Shown piece by piece: positions 8,652 to 16,361 of a DNA stretch of 64,000 nt. The notes beneath the pieces were generated by a model. The model saw only the letters and a list, made by a program, of their open reading frames with translations, had not been told where the DNA came from and did no database searches. Position numbers and translations under genes: made by a program. The DNA comes from Leifsonia sp. Root1293 (GTDB lineage: Bacteria; Actinomycetota; Actinomycetes; Actinomycetales; Microbacteriaceae): contig NZ_LMEH01000001.1 of NCBI RefSeq assembly GCF_001425325.1, positions 134,361-198,360 of the forward strand, in the 5' to 3' direction. Position 1 is the stretch's first letter. Every line of letters begins with the position of its first letter.

Positions 8652-9884
8652 ATGTTTGTAGCCATCAGCAACACCCCGCGCGATTACGCCTGGGGCTCGA
8701 CGTCGGCCATCGCCGGCCTGCTCGGGACTCCGGCATCGGGTGGGCCGGAGGCTGAGCTGTGGCTCGGCGCCCACTCCGGTTCGCCGAGTCGCATCGACGA
8801 CCCGGCGCAGACCGGGGGAGCCGACGACCTGGCCGACTGGATCGAGACGGATGCCGCCACTGCCCTGGGTACCGAGAACGTTGCCAGGCACGGAGCCAGG
8901 CTGCCGTTCCTGCTGAAGGTGCTCGCCGCCGGAGGACCGCTGTCGCTGCAGGCGCATCCGTCGCCCGAGCAGGCGCAGGCCGGATTCGCGCGGGAGAATG
9001 CGGCGGGGATCCCGCTCGATTCCCCGGAGCGCAACTACAAGGACGCCTTCCACAAGCCAGAGCTCGTCGTGGCGGTGAGCCCGACGTTCGACGCCCTGTG
9101 CGGTTTCCGTCCGCTCGCAGAGGCACGCGACATCGTGAAGGAGCTCACCGTCCTCGGGTGGGCCGATGACCCAGACCCGACGGTCTTCGATCCGTTCTGG
9201 GAACGCCTCTCGGATGCCGATCCGCTGCGGAGCGCCGTGGAGTGGCTACTGCGTTCTGGGCGTGAGAGCGGCGCCGTCGACGCGCTCGTGCGCCGCGTGG
9301 TTCAGCTCGCCGGCTCCGCGCCCGAGACGAGCCGTTTCGCGGTGGAATACGCCACGGTGCGTTCCCTCGCCGAGAGCTATCCCGGCGACCCCGGCATCGT
9401 GCTCTCGCTCCTGCTCAACCGTGTGACGTTGCGGGCTGGCGAGGCGCTGTACCTGCCAGCAGGGAACATCCACGCCTACCTCTCCGGTCTCGGCATCGAG
9501 CTCATGGCGGCGTCGGACAACGTGCTGCGCGGAGGGCTCACTCCGAAGCACATCGATGTCGAAGAACTGCTCGACGTGCTCGATTTCACTCCCGTCGACG
9601 AGCCACAGCTCGCACCGGAGACGCCGTCGGCCGGAGTCCACGTCTTCAGGCCGGATGTGCCCGACTTCGTGCTCTACGACGTCGATGCGTCGGCCGGGAC
9701 CTCGGCGTCGGTTCCCCTGTCGGGAGCGGCAATAGCGCTGTGCACCGAGGGAACCGTCGCGATCGACGGCGCCGGGTCATCCGTCACGATCGGGCGCGGT
9801 GACGCGGTGTACGTCACCCCCGACGAGGGAACGCTGACCGTGACCGGAGCCGGACGGGTCTACCTCGCGACAGTCGGGGCCTAG
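8652..9884 (+). CDS. manA: Mannose-6-phosphate isomerase, class I
   Basis: 410 residues, normal for the type I family. It interconverts fructose-6-phosphate and mannose-6-phosphate, feeding GDP-mannose and mannosylated wall lipids or glycans. Zinc-site residues are visible: Q and H in SLQAHPSPEQA (near 97-103), E in AFHKPEL (near 136) and H in GNIHAYLSG (near 273). ELMAASDNVLRGGLTPKHID is the family signature of the active-site face. Start ATG 8652 follows AAGGACGCAGC. Its stop overlaps the stop of the convergent acyltransferase gene by four bases (CTAG). Confidence 0.95.
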   Translation: MFVAISNTPRDYAWGSTSAIAGLLGTPASGGPEAELWLGAHSGSPSRIDDPAQTGGADDLADWIETDAATALGTENVARHGARLPFLLKVLAAGGPLSLQAHPSPEQAQAGFARENAAGIPLDSPERNYKDAFHKPELVVAVSPTFDALCGFRPLAEARDIVKELTVLGWADDPDPTVFDPFWERLSDADPLRSAVEWLLRSGRESGAVDALVRRVVQLAGSAPETSRFAVEYATVRSLAESYPGDPGIVLSLLLNRVTLRAGEALYLPAGNIHAYLSGLGIELMAASDNVLRGGLTPKHIDVEELLDVLDFTPVDEPQLAPETPSAGVHVFRPDVPDFVLYDVDASAGTSASVPLSGAAIALCTEGTVAIDGAGSSVTIGRGDAVYVTPDEGTLTVTGAGRVYLATVGA

Positions 9885-11884
9885 CCACCGCCCTCGAGAG
9901 ACGCCAGGTCGAGCTTGGCCGCGAGCTGCTGGGACAGGGCTCGTGAGTACGTAGCGGTCAGGTGGTCCCGGTCGCGGTAGACGAGGTAGGAGCCGATGAC
10001 AGCCGGACACTTCTGGGGCCCGCAGACGTAGTCGTTCATGTCGACCCAGCCGATGCCATCGACGGTGCGCTCACGCTCTTGGAGTTCGAGGTCGATGGCG
10101 TCGTCCCGGTCGACGGCGCAGGCGTCGGCGTCGTCGAGGTGCGCCGACAGGCAGATCGAGGGGGTGGCCGCCTGGTGCGGGGTGTCGGTGATCCACTCGA
10201 TCGGCACGGCGGGGAGGGCGGCGACGGTCTTCTCGAGCGCGGTCTGCCACTGCTCGGCGTATCCGGCCGCCGAGACGTCCGCCGGCCGATAGTGCTCCGA
10301 GTAGCTGGCGAGGACGATGAGCGCCGGAGGATCGGCGTTCAGTCGCTCGATCACGTCGTGACGCCAGCGGTCGCATTGCGGATAGGGCTCGACGTTCTCG
10401 GGATCGACGAGCACCGACGGGCAGTCGCTCTTGGTGTCAGTCTCGAGCAGGACGGTCCCGGCCTCGGCCAGGGGCAGCAGCGCCGGGAACCACTGGGCGC
10501 CGTGCGAATCCCCGAACAGCACGACCCTCGGCGCAGCAGGATCGCTGCCGAAGGTGCAGGCGTCGGCATCGGTGCTCGGGATGTCCCGGTGGCAGCCGTC
10601 GTCGTAGATCGCCGGGTTGTCATCCGAGGTCAGGCGCAGCGCTGGGCTGATGTTCGAGGCGACGAATTCCGTGCCGACCGGGTGCATCCGTGGCGCGCTC
10701 ACCGGGGCGGCTGTTCCGGAATCCAGGCGCTGTGCCGAGCTCGCCTGGGCAGCCGTGGCCGAGAACACCACGACGACGACGGATGCCGCTCCTGCGAGCA
10801 GCAGGCTGCGACGAGGCCTGGCCCTCGCCAGCGCCGGCGGGTTGCGGAACGGGGTCTCGACGAAGCGGTAGAGCAGAGCTCCGAGGGGAACGCTCGCCGC
10901 TCCGAGAGCCAGCAGCGCCCACGACGGCACGGGCGCCGAGGGCGGGGCCGCCTGCTGCGGGATGACGATGAGCGGCCAGTGCACGAGGTAGACCGAGTAG
11001 GAGATGAGGCCGAGCATCTGCAGCGGCTTCGCACTCAGAGCGCGACCGGGCGACCAGGATGTCGCGACGTCGCCGCCGGCGATCATGAGCACCGCGCCGA
11101 GCACCGGGAGCAGGGCGGCGTAGCCGGGGAACAGCGTGGTCTCGTCGAAGATCAGCGAGGCGCAGATGATGGCGGCAAGGCCGAGCCACGCGGCGACCCC
11201 GGCTGCGCGCGAGCGCACCCAAGCCGGATCCGTGCGCATCACCATGGCCAGCAGTCCGCCGGCGCCCAGCTCCCAGGCGCGCGTCGGCAGGGAGAAGAAG
11301 GCCCATGGCGGGTTCGCGACGGTGAGGATGAGACCACCGAGGAACGACGCCGCGACGATCACGGCGATCACGACGAAGAGGCCGCGGGTCGAGCGACGGC
11401 ACAGGGTGAAGCCCACCCAGAGCAGTGCCGGCCAGATCAGGTAGAACTGCTCCTCGACCCCGAGCGACCAGTAGTGCTGGAAGACCGAGGGAGCGGTCTC
11501 GGCCAGGTAGTCCGTCCCCTGCACGGCGAACAGGATGTTCGGCACGTAGAGCGCTGTGGCGATGGCCCCCGTGAACACCTGACGCAGCATGAGCGGCGGC
11601 ACCCAGAGGATCGACGCCAGAACCGTGAGCGCGACGACCACGAGCGATGCCGGCAGGATGCGCCGGGCCCGCCTGGCGTAGAAGTCGGCGAAACGGATGC
11701 CGCCGTCGCCGGTGAGCGAACCCAACAGATGCGTGGTGATGAGGAATCCCGAAATGACGAAGAACACGTCGACGCCCACGTAACCGCCGGGCAGCCATGG
11801 CACGCCGCAGTGGAACAGAACCACGATGCCCACAGCCAGGGCACGCATGCCCTGGATGTCAGTGCGCTGCCCCCGACCCGCCAT
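9881..11884 (-). CDS. OafA/YrhL-type O-acyltransferase with C-terminal SGNH domain
   Basis: 667 residues. The first about 380 form an acyltransferase-3 membrane domain: DIQGMRALAVGIVVLFH with the conserved R and H at the N-terminus, FFVISGFLI, about ten hydrophobic segments and YSLGVEEQFY-like QHYWSLGVEEQFYLIWP. The C-terminal periplasm-facing part is an SGNH hydrolase-like domain with GDSHGAQWFP near 457 and DRDHLTATYS near 636-645 supplying the Asp-His pair. Such fused proteins transfer acetyl groups to peptidoglycan, lipids or polysaccharides. The target is unknown; the nearby polysaccharide genes are suggestive only. It is divergent from the DUF559-like gene. Confidence 0.88.
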   Translation of the reverse strand: MAGRGQRTDIQGMRALAVGIVVLFHCGVPWLPGGYVGVDVFFVISGFLITTHLLGSLTGDGGIRFADFYARRARRILPASLVVVALTVLASILWVPPLMLRQVFTGAIATALYVPNILFAVQGTDYLAETAPSVFQHYWSLGVEEQFYLIWPALLWVGFTLCRRSTRGLFVVIAVIVAASFLGGLILTVANPPWAFFSLPTRAWELGAGGLLAMVMRTDPAWVRSRAAGVAAWLGLAAIICASLIFDETTLFPGYAALLPVLGAVLMIAGGDVATSWSPGRALSAKPLQMLGLISYSVYLVHWPLIVIPQQAAPPSAPVPSWALLALGAASVPLGALLYRFVETPFRNPPALARARPRRSLLLAGAASVVVVVFSATAAQASSAQRLDSGTAAPVSAPRMHPVGTEFVASNISPALRLTSDDNPAIYDDGCHRDIPSTDADACTFGSDPAAPRVVLFGDSHGAQWFPALLPLAEAGTVLLETDTKSDCPSVLVDPENVEPYPQCDRWRHDVIERLNADPPALIVLASYSEHYRPADVSAAGYAEQWQTALEKTVAALPAVPIEWITDTPHQAATPSICLSAHLDDADACAVDRDDAIDLELQERERTVDGIGWVDMNDYVCGPQKCPAVIGSYLVYRDRDHLTATYSRALSQQLAAKLDLASLEGGG

Positions 11885-11969
11885 GCCCCAACGCTAGGGA
11901 GTCGGTGTTTCCTCCCCGTGTCCGTCGCGTGAGCATCCGGTGTCACCTGTTCGGGGGTCGGGCTGCGTT

Positions 11970-12054
11970 TCTGGAAAGCGAGGACTTCAGACGCGTGGAC
12001 GGCTCTCGAAGCGCACAGGGGCCTGTCCCGGGCAGAAAGTCCTCGCTTTCCAGA
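11970..12054. repeat. Long inverted repeat, 18-bp perfect arms
   Basis: The 18 bases at 11970-11987 are the exact reverse complement of 12037-12054, separated by 49 bases. The right arm is also the core of the 39-bp direct repeat at 12027-12065, so the left arm is an inverted partial third copy. It lies between two divergent genes, where a terminator is not expected. Confidence 0.75.
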
Positions 12055-12065
12055 CCCCGGCGGGG
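12027..12065. repeat. 39-bp direct repeat, left copy flanking the DUF559-like gene
   Basis: It matches 13250-13288 in 38 of 39 positions; the single difference is T at 12040 against G at 13263. It begins with the palindrome CCCGGG, carries the core CCTCGCTTTCCAGA, and ends CCCCGGCGGGG, which can itself fold. Confidence 0.8.
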
Positions 12066-12153
12066 GCTCCTTCACGCCGAGCGGACGGTGGTCGGCTCTC
12101 CTCAGGCGGGCCTGTGGCCCCTGCCGCATCCGGATGCGGTCCAGCATCGCGGG

Positions 12154-13230
12154 ATGACGATCCAGCGGCACGAATCCGTCTCGTCCGACTCGGCCGGCCC
12201 CGCTCTCCGCGCGAGGTCGGACACCGGAGCAGGTTCTCCTCGGGTACGGGGGAGCAGGAGCGCCTCGCGGCCGATGCCCGGGTGCGCCATCGCCGGCGCG
12301 GGGGCTCCGTCGGTGGCGGGATCGGTTCGGGAAGACGGTCTCTTCGTGCCGAGGCGGGAGCTCCGCAGGCGCGGCTTCACGGATGGCGCGATCGATGCCG
12401 CTCTCTCCGAGCACCGGATCTTCCGTGTGAGGCAGGGGTGGTTCAGCGTGCCTGACGCCCCCGCCGCTGCAGTGGAGGCCGTGCGGATCGGCGGTCGTCT
12501 CACCGGCGAGGCCGCGCTCGAGACCTACGGGATCTGGGTCGACCCGGCGCATCGCGTCGAGATCGTGGTGCGTCCCAACGCCAACGAACTGCGCCGCCCG
12601 GGAGATCGCAGAGCGCGCAGGGTGGCGGCCGACCGTGGGCGGTGGCGCGTCTTCTGGTCGGATGTCGCGCCGTCCGGCGAGACCTGGTGGGTCACGATCG
12701 AGCAGGCGCTCGGCCATCTCCTCGCCACCGCCGACAGGCTCACCGCCATCCGCTGCATCGATTCGGCGCTGAATCGCGCGAAGAACGGCTCTCCCGGCAT
12801 CGACGAGGCCGGACTCGCCCGCGTCTTCGCCGCCGCGCCGCGCAGGGTGCAGGCGTGGCGTGATGACGTCGATGGGAGAGCGGAGTCCGGCGGCGAGACG
12901 CAGGCGCGCCTGCTCTGCCGGGACAACGGCCTCGAGTTCGAACCGCAGATCGAGGTGCCCGGCGTGGGCAGGCTCGACGGAAGGATCGGACCGCACTCGT
13001 ACGTCGAGGTCGACGGCGAGCGGTGGCACGACACCGAGTCGTCGTTCCGCCGCGATCGTGAGCGCGACGTGGCCAGCACCATCCGCGGAGACCGGGTGCT
13101 CCGCCTCAGCTATCCACTGCTTCGAACCGACCCGGCGCGCTGCCTCGCCGCGATGGTCGCCCTCGTCGAGCGGGATCGCCGGGAGTCGGCAGGCTCGAAA
13201 GCGAGGAGAAAACGGCGCGGACCTGCGTAA
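12154..13230 (+). CDS. AbiEi-like winged helix plus DUF559 (Vsr-like PD-(D/E)xK) putative nuclease
   Basis: 358 residues from ATG 12154; ATG 12274 (GGAGCAGGAG upstream) is an alternative because the first 40 residues are low in complexity. The middle (GLFVPRRELRRRGFTD, then FRVRQGWFSV) resembles the AbiEi antitoxin-type winged helix. The C-terminus has GRLDGRI, then YVEVDGERWH near 283-292 and a basic FRRDRERD helix: the D...ExD arrangement of DUF559/Vsr-like endonuclease folds. Related single-gene proteins are common and very variable in actinobacteria, with no established role. It is flanked by near-identical 39-bp repeats, which suggests mobility or repeat-associated activity. No partner toxin gene is adjacent. 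Confidence 0.72.
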   Translation: MTIQRHESVSSDSAGPALRARSDTGAGSPRVRGSRSASRPMPGCAIAGAGAPSVAGSVREDGLFVPRRELRRRGFTDGAIDAALSEHRIFRVRQGWFSVPDAPAAAVEAVRIGGRLTGEAALETYGIWVDPAHRVEIVVRPNANELRRPGDRRARRVAADRGRWRVFWSDVAPSGETWWVTIEQALGHLLATADRLTAIRCIDSALNRAKNGSPGIDEAGLARVFAAAPRRVQAWRDDVDGRAESGGETQARLLCRDNGLEFEPQIEVPGVGRLDGRIGPHSYVEVDGERWHDTESSFRRDRERDVASTIRGDRVLRLSYPLLRTDPARCLAAMVALVERDRRESAGSKARRKRRGPA

Positions 13231-13249
13231 GGGCGCCAGGTCGGGCGAT

Positions 13250-13288
13250 CCCGGGCAGAAAGGCCTCGCTTTCCAGACCCCGGCGGGG
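13250..13288. repeat. 39-bp direct repeat, right copy flanking the DUF559-like gene
   Basis: Second copy of the 12027-12065 repeat, in the same orientation, starting 20 bp after the stop of the nuclease-like gene. It is followed by a GC-rich low-complexity stretch of GAGCG units to about 13340, before the end of the convergent regulator gene. Confidence 0.8.
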
Positions 13289-13344
13289 CGGCCGAGCGGA
13301 GCGCGAGCGCCGCGAGCCGAGCGCGAGCCCGGCGAGCGGATGCC

Positions 13345-14304
13345 TCAGGCCAGCTGGCGGGCCCCGAAGGTACGGCGGTACGCGGTCGGCGTGGTCTGCA
13401 GCACCTTCATGAAGTGGTGCCGCATGACCGCAGCTCCACCGAACCCGCAGTCGCCGGCGATCTCCTCGAGGCTGAGGTCGCTCTCCTCGAGCAGCTGCTG
13501 CGCTCGCAGCAGGCGCTGACGGTTGAGCCACGCCGTCGGGGTCGTGCCGAGCTCGGCGCGGAACCGGCGGGCGAAGGTGCGGCTCGACATCAGCGACTTG
13601 CGGGCGAGCTGGTCGACGGTGAGGTCCTGGTCGAGGTTCTCCAGCATCCACTCGGTGACGAGCGCGAAGGAATCGCTGCGGCACTCGACGACTGGCGTCT
13701 GGATGAACTGCGACTGGCCGCCATCGCGCTGCGGTGGGACGACCATGCGACGGGCCACGACGTTGGCGGCCGACGCGCCGAGCTCCTTGCGCACGATGTG
13801 CAGGGCGGCATCGATGCCCGCGGCGGTTCCAGCACCCGTGACGACGCGGCGGTCCTCGACGAAGAGCACGTCGGGGTCGACATCCGTCAGCGGATACTCG
13901 GCGGAGAGCCTGTCGGTGTACATCCAGTGGGTCGTCGCCCGGCGTCCGTCGAGGATGCCGGCCTCACCCAGCAGGAACGCGCCGCTGCAGACGCTCATGA
14001 CCCAGGCTCCGCGCGCTTCGGCCTCGCGGATGACCCTGACGATCTCGGGGTGGGCGCTGCCGTCCCCGAGGTAGGCGGGCACGGCGATCAGATCGGCATC
14101 GTCTGCGGCGCTCAGGTCCTCGTGCACGACGATGTCGAAGCCCATCTTCATCGGGATGGGGCCGGGCTCTGCAGCCACGATGTGGAAGTCGAAGATGGGT
14201 CCGCCGTGCTCGCGCCGATCGATGCCGAACACCTCGCAGATCACGCCGAACTCGAACGGCGCCATCCCGGGGATGGTGAGGCAGACGATCTTCTTGAGGG
14301 CCAT
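13345..14304 (-). CDS. GlxA-family transcriptional regulator (DJ-1/PfpI plus AraC HTH)
   Basis: 319 residues from ATG 14304, with GGAG eight bases upstream; the longer upstream frame runs antisense through the divergent small gene and is rejected. Residues 3-170 are a DJ-1/PfpI domain (KKIVCLTIPGMAPFEFGVICEV at its start is typical) with the elbow SVCSGAFLLGEAG, Cys near 104. Residues about 210-315 hold two AraC helix-turn-helices: LARKSLMSSRTFARRF and IAGDCGFGGAAVMRHHF. Family members are one-component regulators, often of amino-acid, nitrogen or quaternary-ammonium metabolism. Targets are unknown; the small membrane protein gene diverges 87 bp away. Confidence 0.85.
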   Translation of the reverse strand: MALKKIVCLTIPGMAPFEFGVICEVFGIDRREHGGPIFDFHIVAAEPGPIPMKMGFDIVVHEDLSAADDADLIAVPAYLGDGSAHPEIVRVIREAEARGAWVMSVCSGAFLLGEAGILDGRRATTHWMYTDRLSAEYPLTDVDPDVLFVEDRRVVTGAGTAAGIDAALHIVRKELGASAANVVARRMVVPPQRDGGQSQFIQTPVVECRSDSFALVTEWMLENLDQDLTVDQLARKSLMSSRTFARRFRAELGTTPTAWLNRQRLLRAQQLLEESDLSLEEIAGDCGFGGAAVMRHHFMKVLQTTPTAYRRTFGARQLA

Positions 14305-14391
14305 GGCAGGTTCTCCGATTGGCAGGAATGTACCGAACAGTGTCCACTCTGCCACTCGTGGCGGTAACGCGCAAACCCTAGATTTACTGCC

Positions 14392-14550
14392 ATGTCCATC
14401 ATTCTTCTCATCGCACTGGTCGCCCTCGTGTTCTGGGGCGCGTTGGCCACCATCCTCGGTCTCGACAACGACGGCTACGGCCGGCCCGAGATCCGCGACC
14501 GCACCCGGCACGCCGGTCACGGCGAGCGCTGGGACGCCCGCTGGGAGTGA
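14392..14550 (+). CDS. Small single-pass membrane protein, 52 residues
   Basis: The ATG at 14392 opens a 52-residue frame: a hydrophobic N-terminal segment (ILLIALVALVFWGALATIL, residues 3-21), a short DNDGYGRPEIRDRTRH linker and a tail ending GERWDARWE. Short proteins of this pattern, with a transmembrane segment followed by DGYGR, are common in Microbacteriaceae; the function is unknown. No Shine-Dalgarno sequence is seen, and a -10-like TAGATT lies seven bases before the ATG, so a leaderless or nearly leaderless transcript is likely. It ends 86 bp before galE. Confidence 0.6.
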   Translation: MSIILLIALVALVFWGALATILGLDNDGYGRPEIRDRTRHAGHGERWDARWE

Positions 14551-14636
14551 CGTCCGTCGACGCGCCGTCGCCCGCGCGCCGATAGTCTGGAGATCCCGGT
14601 CGGATGCACCGGAGACATCAGACGAGGGAGGCGCCC

Positions 14637-15608
14637 ATGGCGTGGTTGGTCACGGGTGGAGCTGGCTACATCGGATCGCACGTGGTACGGGCATTCACCG
14701 AGGCCGGCACCGACGTCGTCGTCATCGACGACCTGTCCAGCGGCCACCGCTCGTTCGTCGCGGATTCCGTGCCGTCCTATGAGGGAACCATCCTCGACGG
14801 CGAACTGCTCGCGCGCATCTTCGTCGAGAACGACATCACCGGAGTCGTGCACGTCGCTGGCTTCAAGTACGCCGGGGTGTCGGTGCAGCGCCCGCTGCAC
14901 ACCTACGAGCAGAACGTCACCGCGACGGCAGTGCTGCTGGGGGCCATGGCGGATGCCGGAGTCGGGCGCATCGTGTTCTCGTCGAGTGCGGCGGTCTACG
15001 GCACTCCGCACACCGATCTCGTCACAGAGGACACGCCGAAGGATCCGCAGTCGCCGTATGGCGAATCGAAGCTCATCGGGGAGTGGCTGCTGCGCGACCA
15101 GGAAGTGGCCACGGGACTGGCCCACACCTCCCTGCGCTACTTCAACGTCGTGGGTTCCGGTGCCAGCGACCTCTACGACTCCAGCCCGCACAACCTCTTC
15201 CCCATGGTCTTCGAGGCTCTCCTCGACGGGCGCACCCCGCGCATCAACGGCACCGACTACCCGACCCCGGACGGGACGTGCGTGCGCGACTACATCCACG
15301 TCGCGGATCTGGCGCAGGCTCACGTCGTCGCGGCCCAGCGGCTCGACGCCGGAGAGCCGATCGAGGCCGTCTACAACCTGGGCAGCGGCGACGGCGTCTC
15401 CGTCGGCGAGATCATGAGCACCATCGCCAGGGTGACGGGCATCGACTTCGAGCCGGAACGAGCGCCTCGGCGGCCGGGTGACCCCGCCCGCATCGTGGCA
15501 TCGGGGGAGAAGGCGGCCCGCGACCTGGACTGGCGGATGCGCCACACGCTCGAGGAGATGGTGCAGAGCGCGTGGGACTCACGGAGGCGGGCCGCATCCG
15601 GAGTCTGA
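14637..15608 (+). CDS. galE: UDP-glucose 4-epimerase
   Basis: 323 residues from ATG 14637, placed by GAGGGAGG upstream and the family N-terminus MAWLVTGGAGYIGSH. An extended SDR enzyme: NAD-binding GGAGYIGS at 7-14, FSSSAAVYG, and the catalytic YGESK with Tyr near 141 and Lys near 145. NGTDYPTPDGTCVRDYIHV is the typical sugar-binding segment. It interconverts UDP-glucose and UDP-galactose, supplying UDP-galactose for glycans. It is probably a separate unit from the whiB gene, with small hairpins in between. Confidence 0.95.
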   Translation: MAWLVTGGAGYIGSHVVRAFTEAGTDVVVIDDLSSGHRSFVADSVPSYEGTILDGELLARIFVENDITGVVHVAGFKYAGVSVQRPLHTYEQNVTATAVLLGAMADAGVGRIVFSSSAAVYGTPHTDLVTEDTPKDPQSPYGESKLIGEWLLRDQEVATGLAHTSLRYFNVVGSGASDLYDSSPHNLFPMVFEALLDGRTPRINGTDYPTPDGTCVRDYIHVADLAQAHVVAAQRLDAGEPIEAVYNLGSGDGVSVGEIMSTIARVTGIDFEPERAPRRPGDPARIVASGEKAARDLDWRMRHTLEEMVQSAWDSRRRAASGV

Positions 15609-15717
15609 GCGATTTCGGAGGTTCAGTTCCGTCGTGGTGATAAGAGCCCCCGGCCATTCGCCACGACTCGCCGGGACGCACTCGACTGGTGCCCACGGCG
15701 CCCCGCCTCGAAATTGA

Positions 15718-15750
15718 CCCCTCAACGGGGATAACCCCCTCTGGGGAGTT
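15718..15750 (+). terminator. Tandem C/G hairpins after galE
   Basis: CCCC (15718-15721) pairs with GGGG (15727-15730). AACCCCC with GGGGAGTT (15733-15750) forms a second stem with one bulged A and a TCT loop. Weak stems; terminator function is a guess from position. Confidence 0.3.
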
Positions 15751-15829
15751 GTGGCGGCGTGCGCGTTGCCGAGTTTTCCGCGGCGCGTCGCAACTCTCGA
15801 CGGTTCGTTGAGGGTTTACGATTTGCGAC

Positions 15830-15858
15830 TTGACTCGGGCGAGTTACACCGGTGTAAT
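15830..15858 (+). promoter_or_regulatory. whiB promoter overlapped by a 14-bp palindrome
   Basis: -35 TTGACT at 15830-15835, a 17-base spacer and -10 TGTAAT at 15853-15858. The perfect palindrome TTACACCGGTGTAA (15844-15857) covers the end of the spacer and most of the -10, the place for a repressor or spacer-binding activator. A GACAC at 15866-15870 resembles the core bound by WhiA in Streptomyces; five bases alone are weak evidence. Confidence 0.6.
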
Positions 15859-15908
15859 TACTTCAGACACGCGGTTCGCAGGTCGGAAGAAATAAGGCGG
15901 GTGACGAT

Positions 15909-16229
15909 ATGGCAGCCAATGACTATCGTGCTGGGGTACCCGACGACTGGTTCGTCGATCCGATCACGCTGGGGGTTCCCGGTGTTCGGCAGAACGTCGA
16001 CGACGACAACCCACTCGCGTGGCAGTCCGACTCGCTCTGCGCCCAGACCGACCCCGAGGCCTTCTTCCCGGAGAAGGGCGGATCGACGCGCGATGCGAAG
16101 AAGATCTGCACCTCCTGCGAGGTGCGCACCCAGTGCCTCGAGTACGCGCTGTCGAACGACGAGCGCTTCGGAATCTGGGGCGGCCTGTCGGAGCGCGAGC
16201 GTCGGAAGCTCCGCAAGCGCGCGGTCTGA
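15909..16229 (+). CDS. whiB: WhiB-family iron-sulfur transcription regulator (WhiB/WhmD/WhiB2 type)
   Basis: 106 residues with the four cluster cysteines at 44, 67, 70 and 76 (C, then CxxC, then C after five residues) and the G-rich turn GIWGG at 88-92, followed by a basic RERRKLRKR tail. DPEAFFPEKGGSTRDAKK and SNDERFGIWGGLSERERR match the sporulation/septation WhiB type of Streptomyces and mycobacterial WhmD rather than WhiB1. It should carry a [4Fe-4S] cluster, bind the primary sigma factor and act with WhiA on cell-division genes. The N-terminal DDWFVDPITLGVPG segment is a lineage-specific extension. Confidence 0.92.
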   Translation: MAANDYRAGVPDDWFVDPITLGVPGVRQNVDDDNPLAWQSDSLCAQTDPEAFFPEKGGSTRDAKKICTSCEVRTQCLEYALSNDERFGIWGGLSERERRKLRKRAV

Positions 16230-16361
16230 TCGACGCTGCCCGACTGCAGGGCGCCGATCTCTGGCACCCCAACGGGCGACACGATCCGGGGGAATCGGAT
16301 ATCGGCCACGCCCGGCGGCACGCGATGCGAGTCGGCGAGCGCAACTTAGGCTTTCCCCGAT

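Larger units (their letters stand above)
15609..15908. other. Intergenic region of 300 bp between galE and whiB
   Basis: No gene seen. Two short C4/G4 hairpins (15718-15730 and 15733-15750) could end galE transcription. The right part carries the whiB promoter with a 14-bp palindrome and a long leader of about 45 bases. Confidence 0.6.

Noticed and set aside
7149-9053. A 634-codon minus-strand frame covering the acyl-CoA dehydrogenase
   Set aside because: It is another frame of the same strand with Arg-rich nonsense; the dehydrogenase in 7343-8521 has full family motifs.
12154-13230. Complete AbiE toxin-antitoxin pair
   Set aside because: Only the AbiEi-like wing is present, fused to a DUF559 domain; no AbiEii nucleotidyltransferase gene is adjacent.
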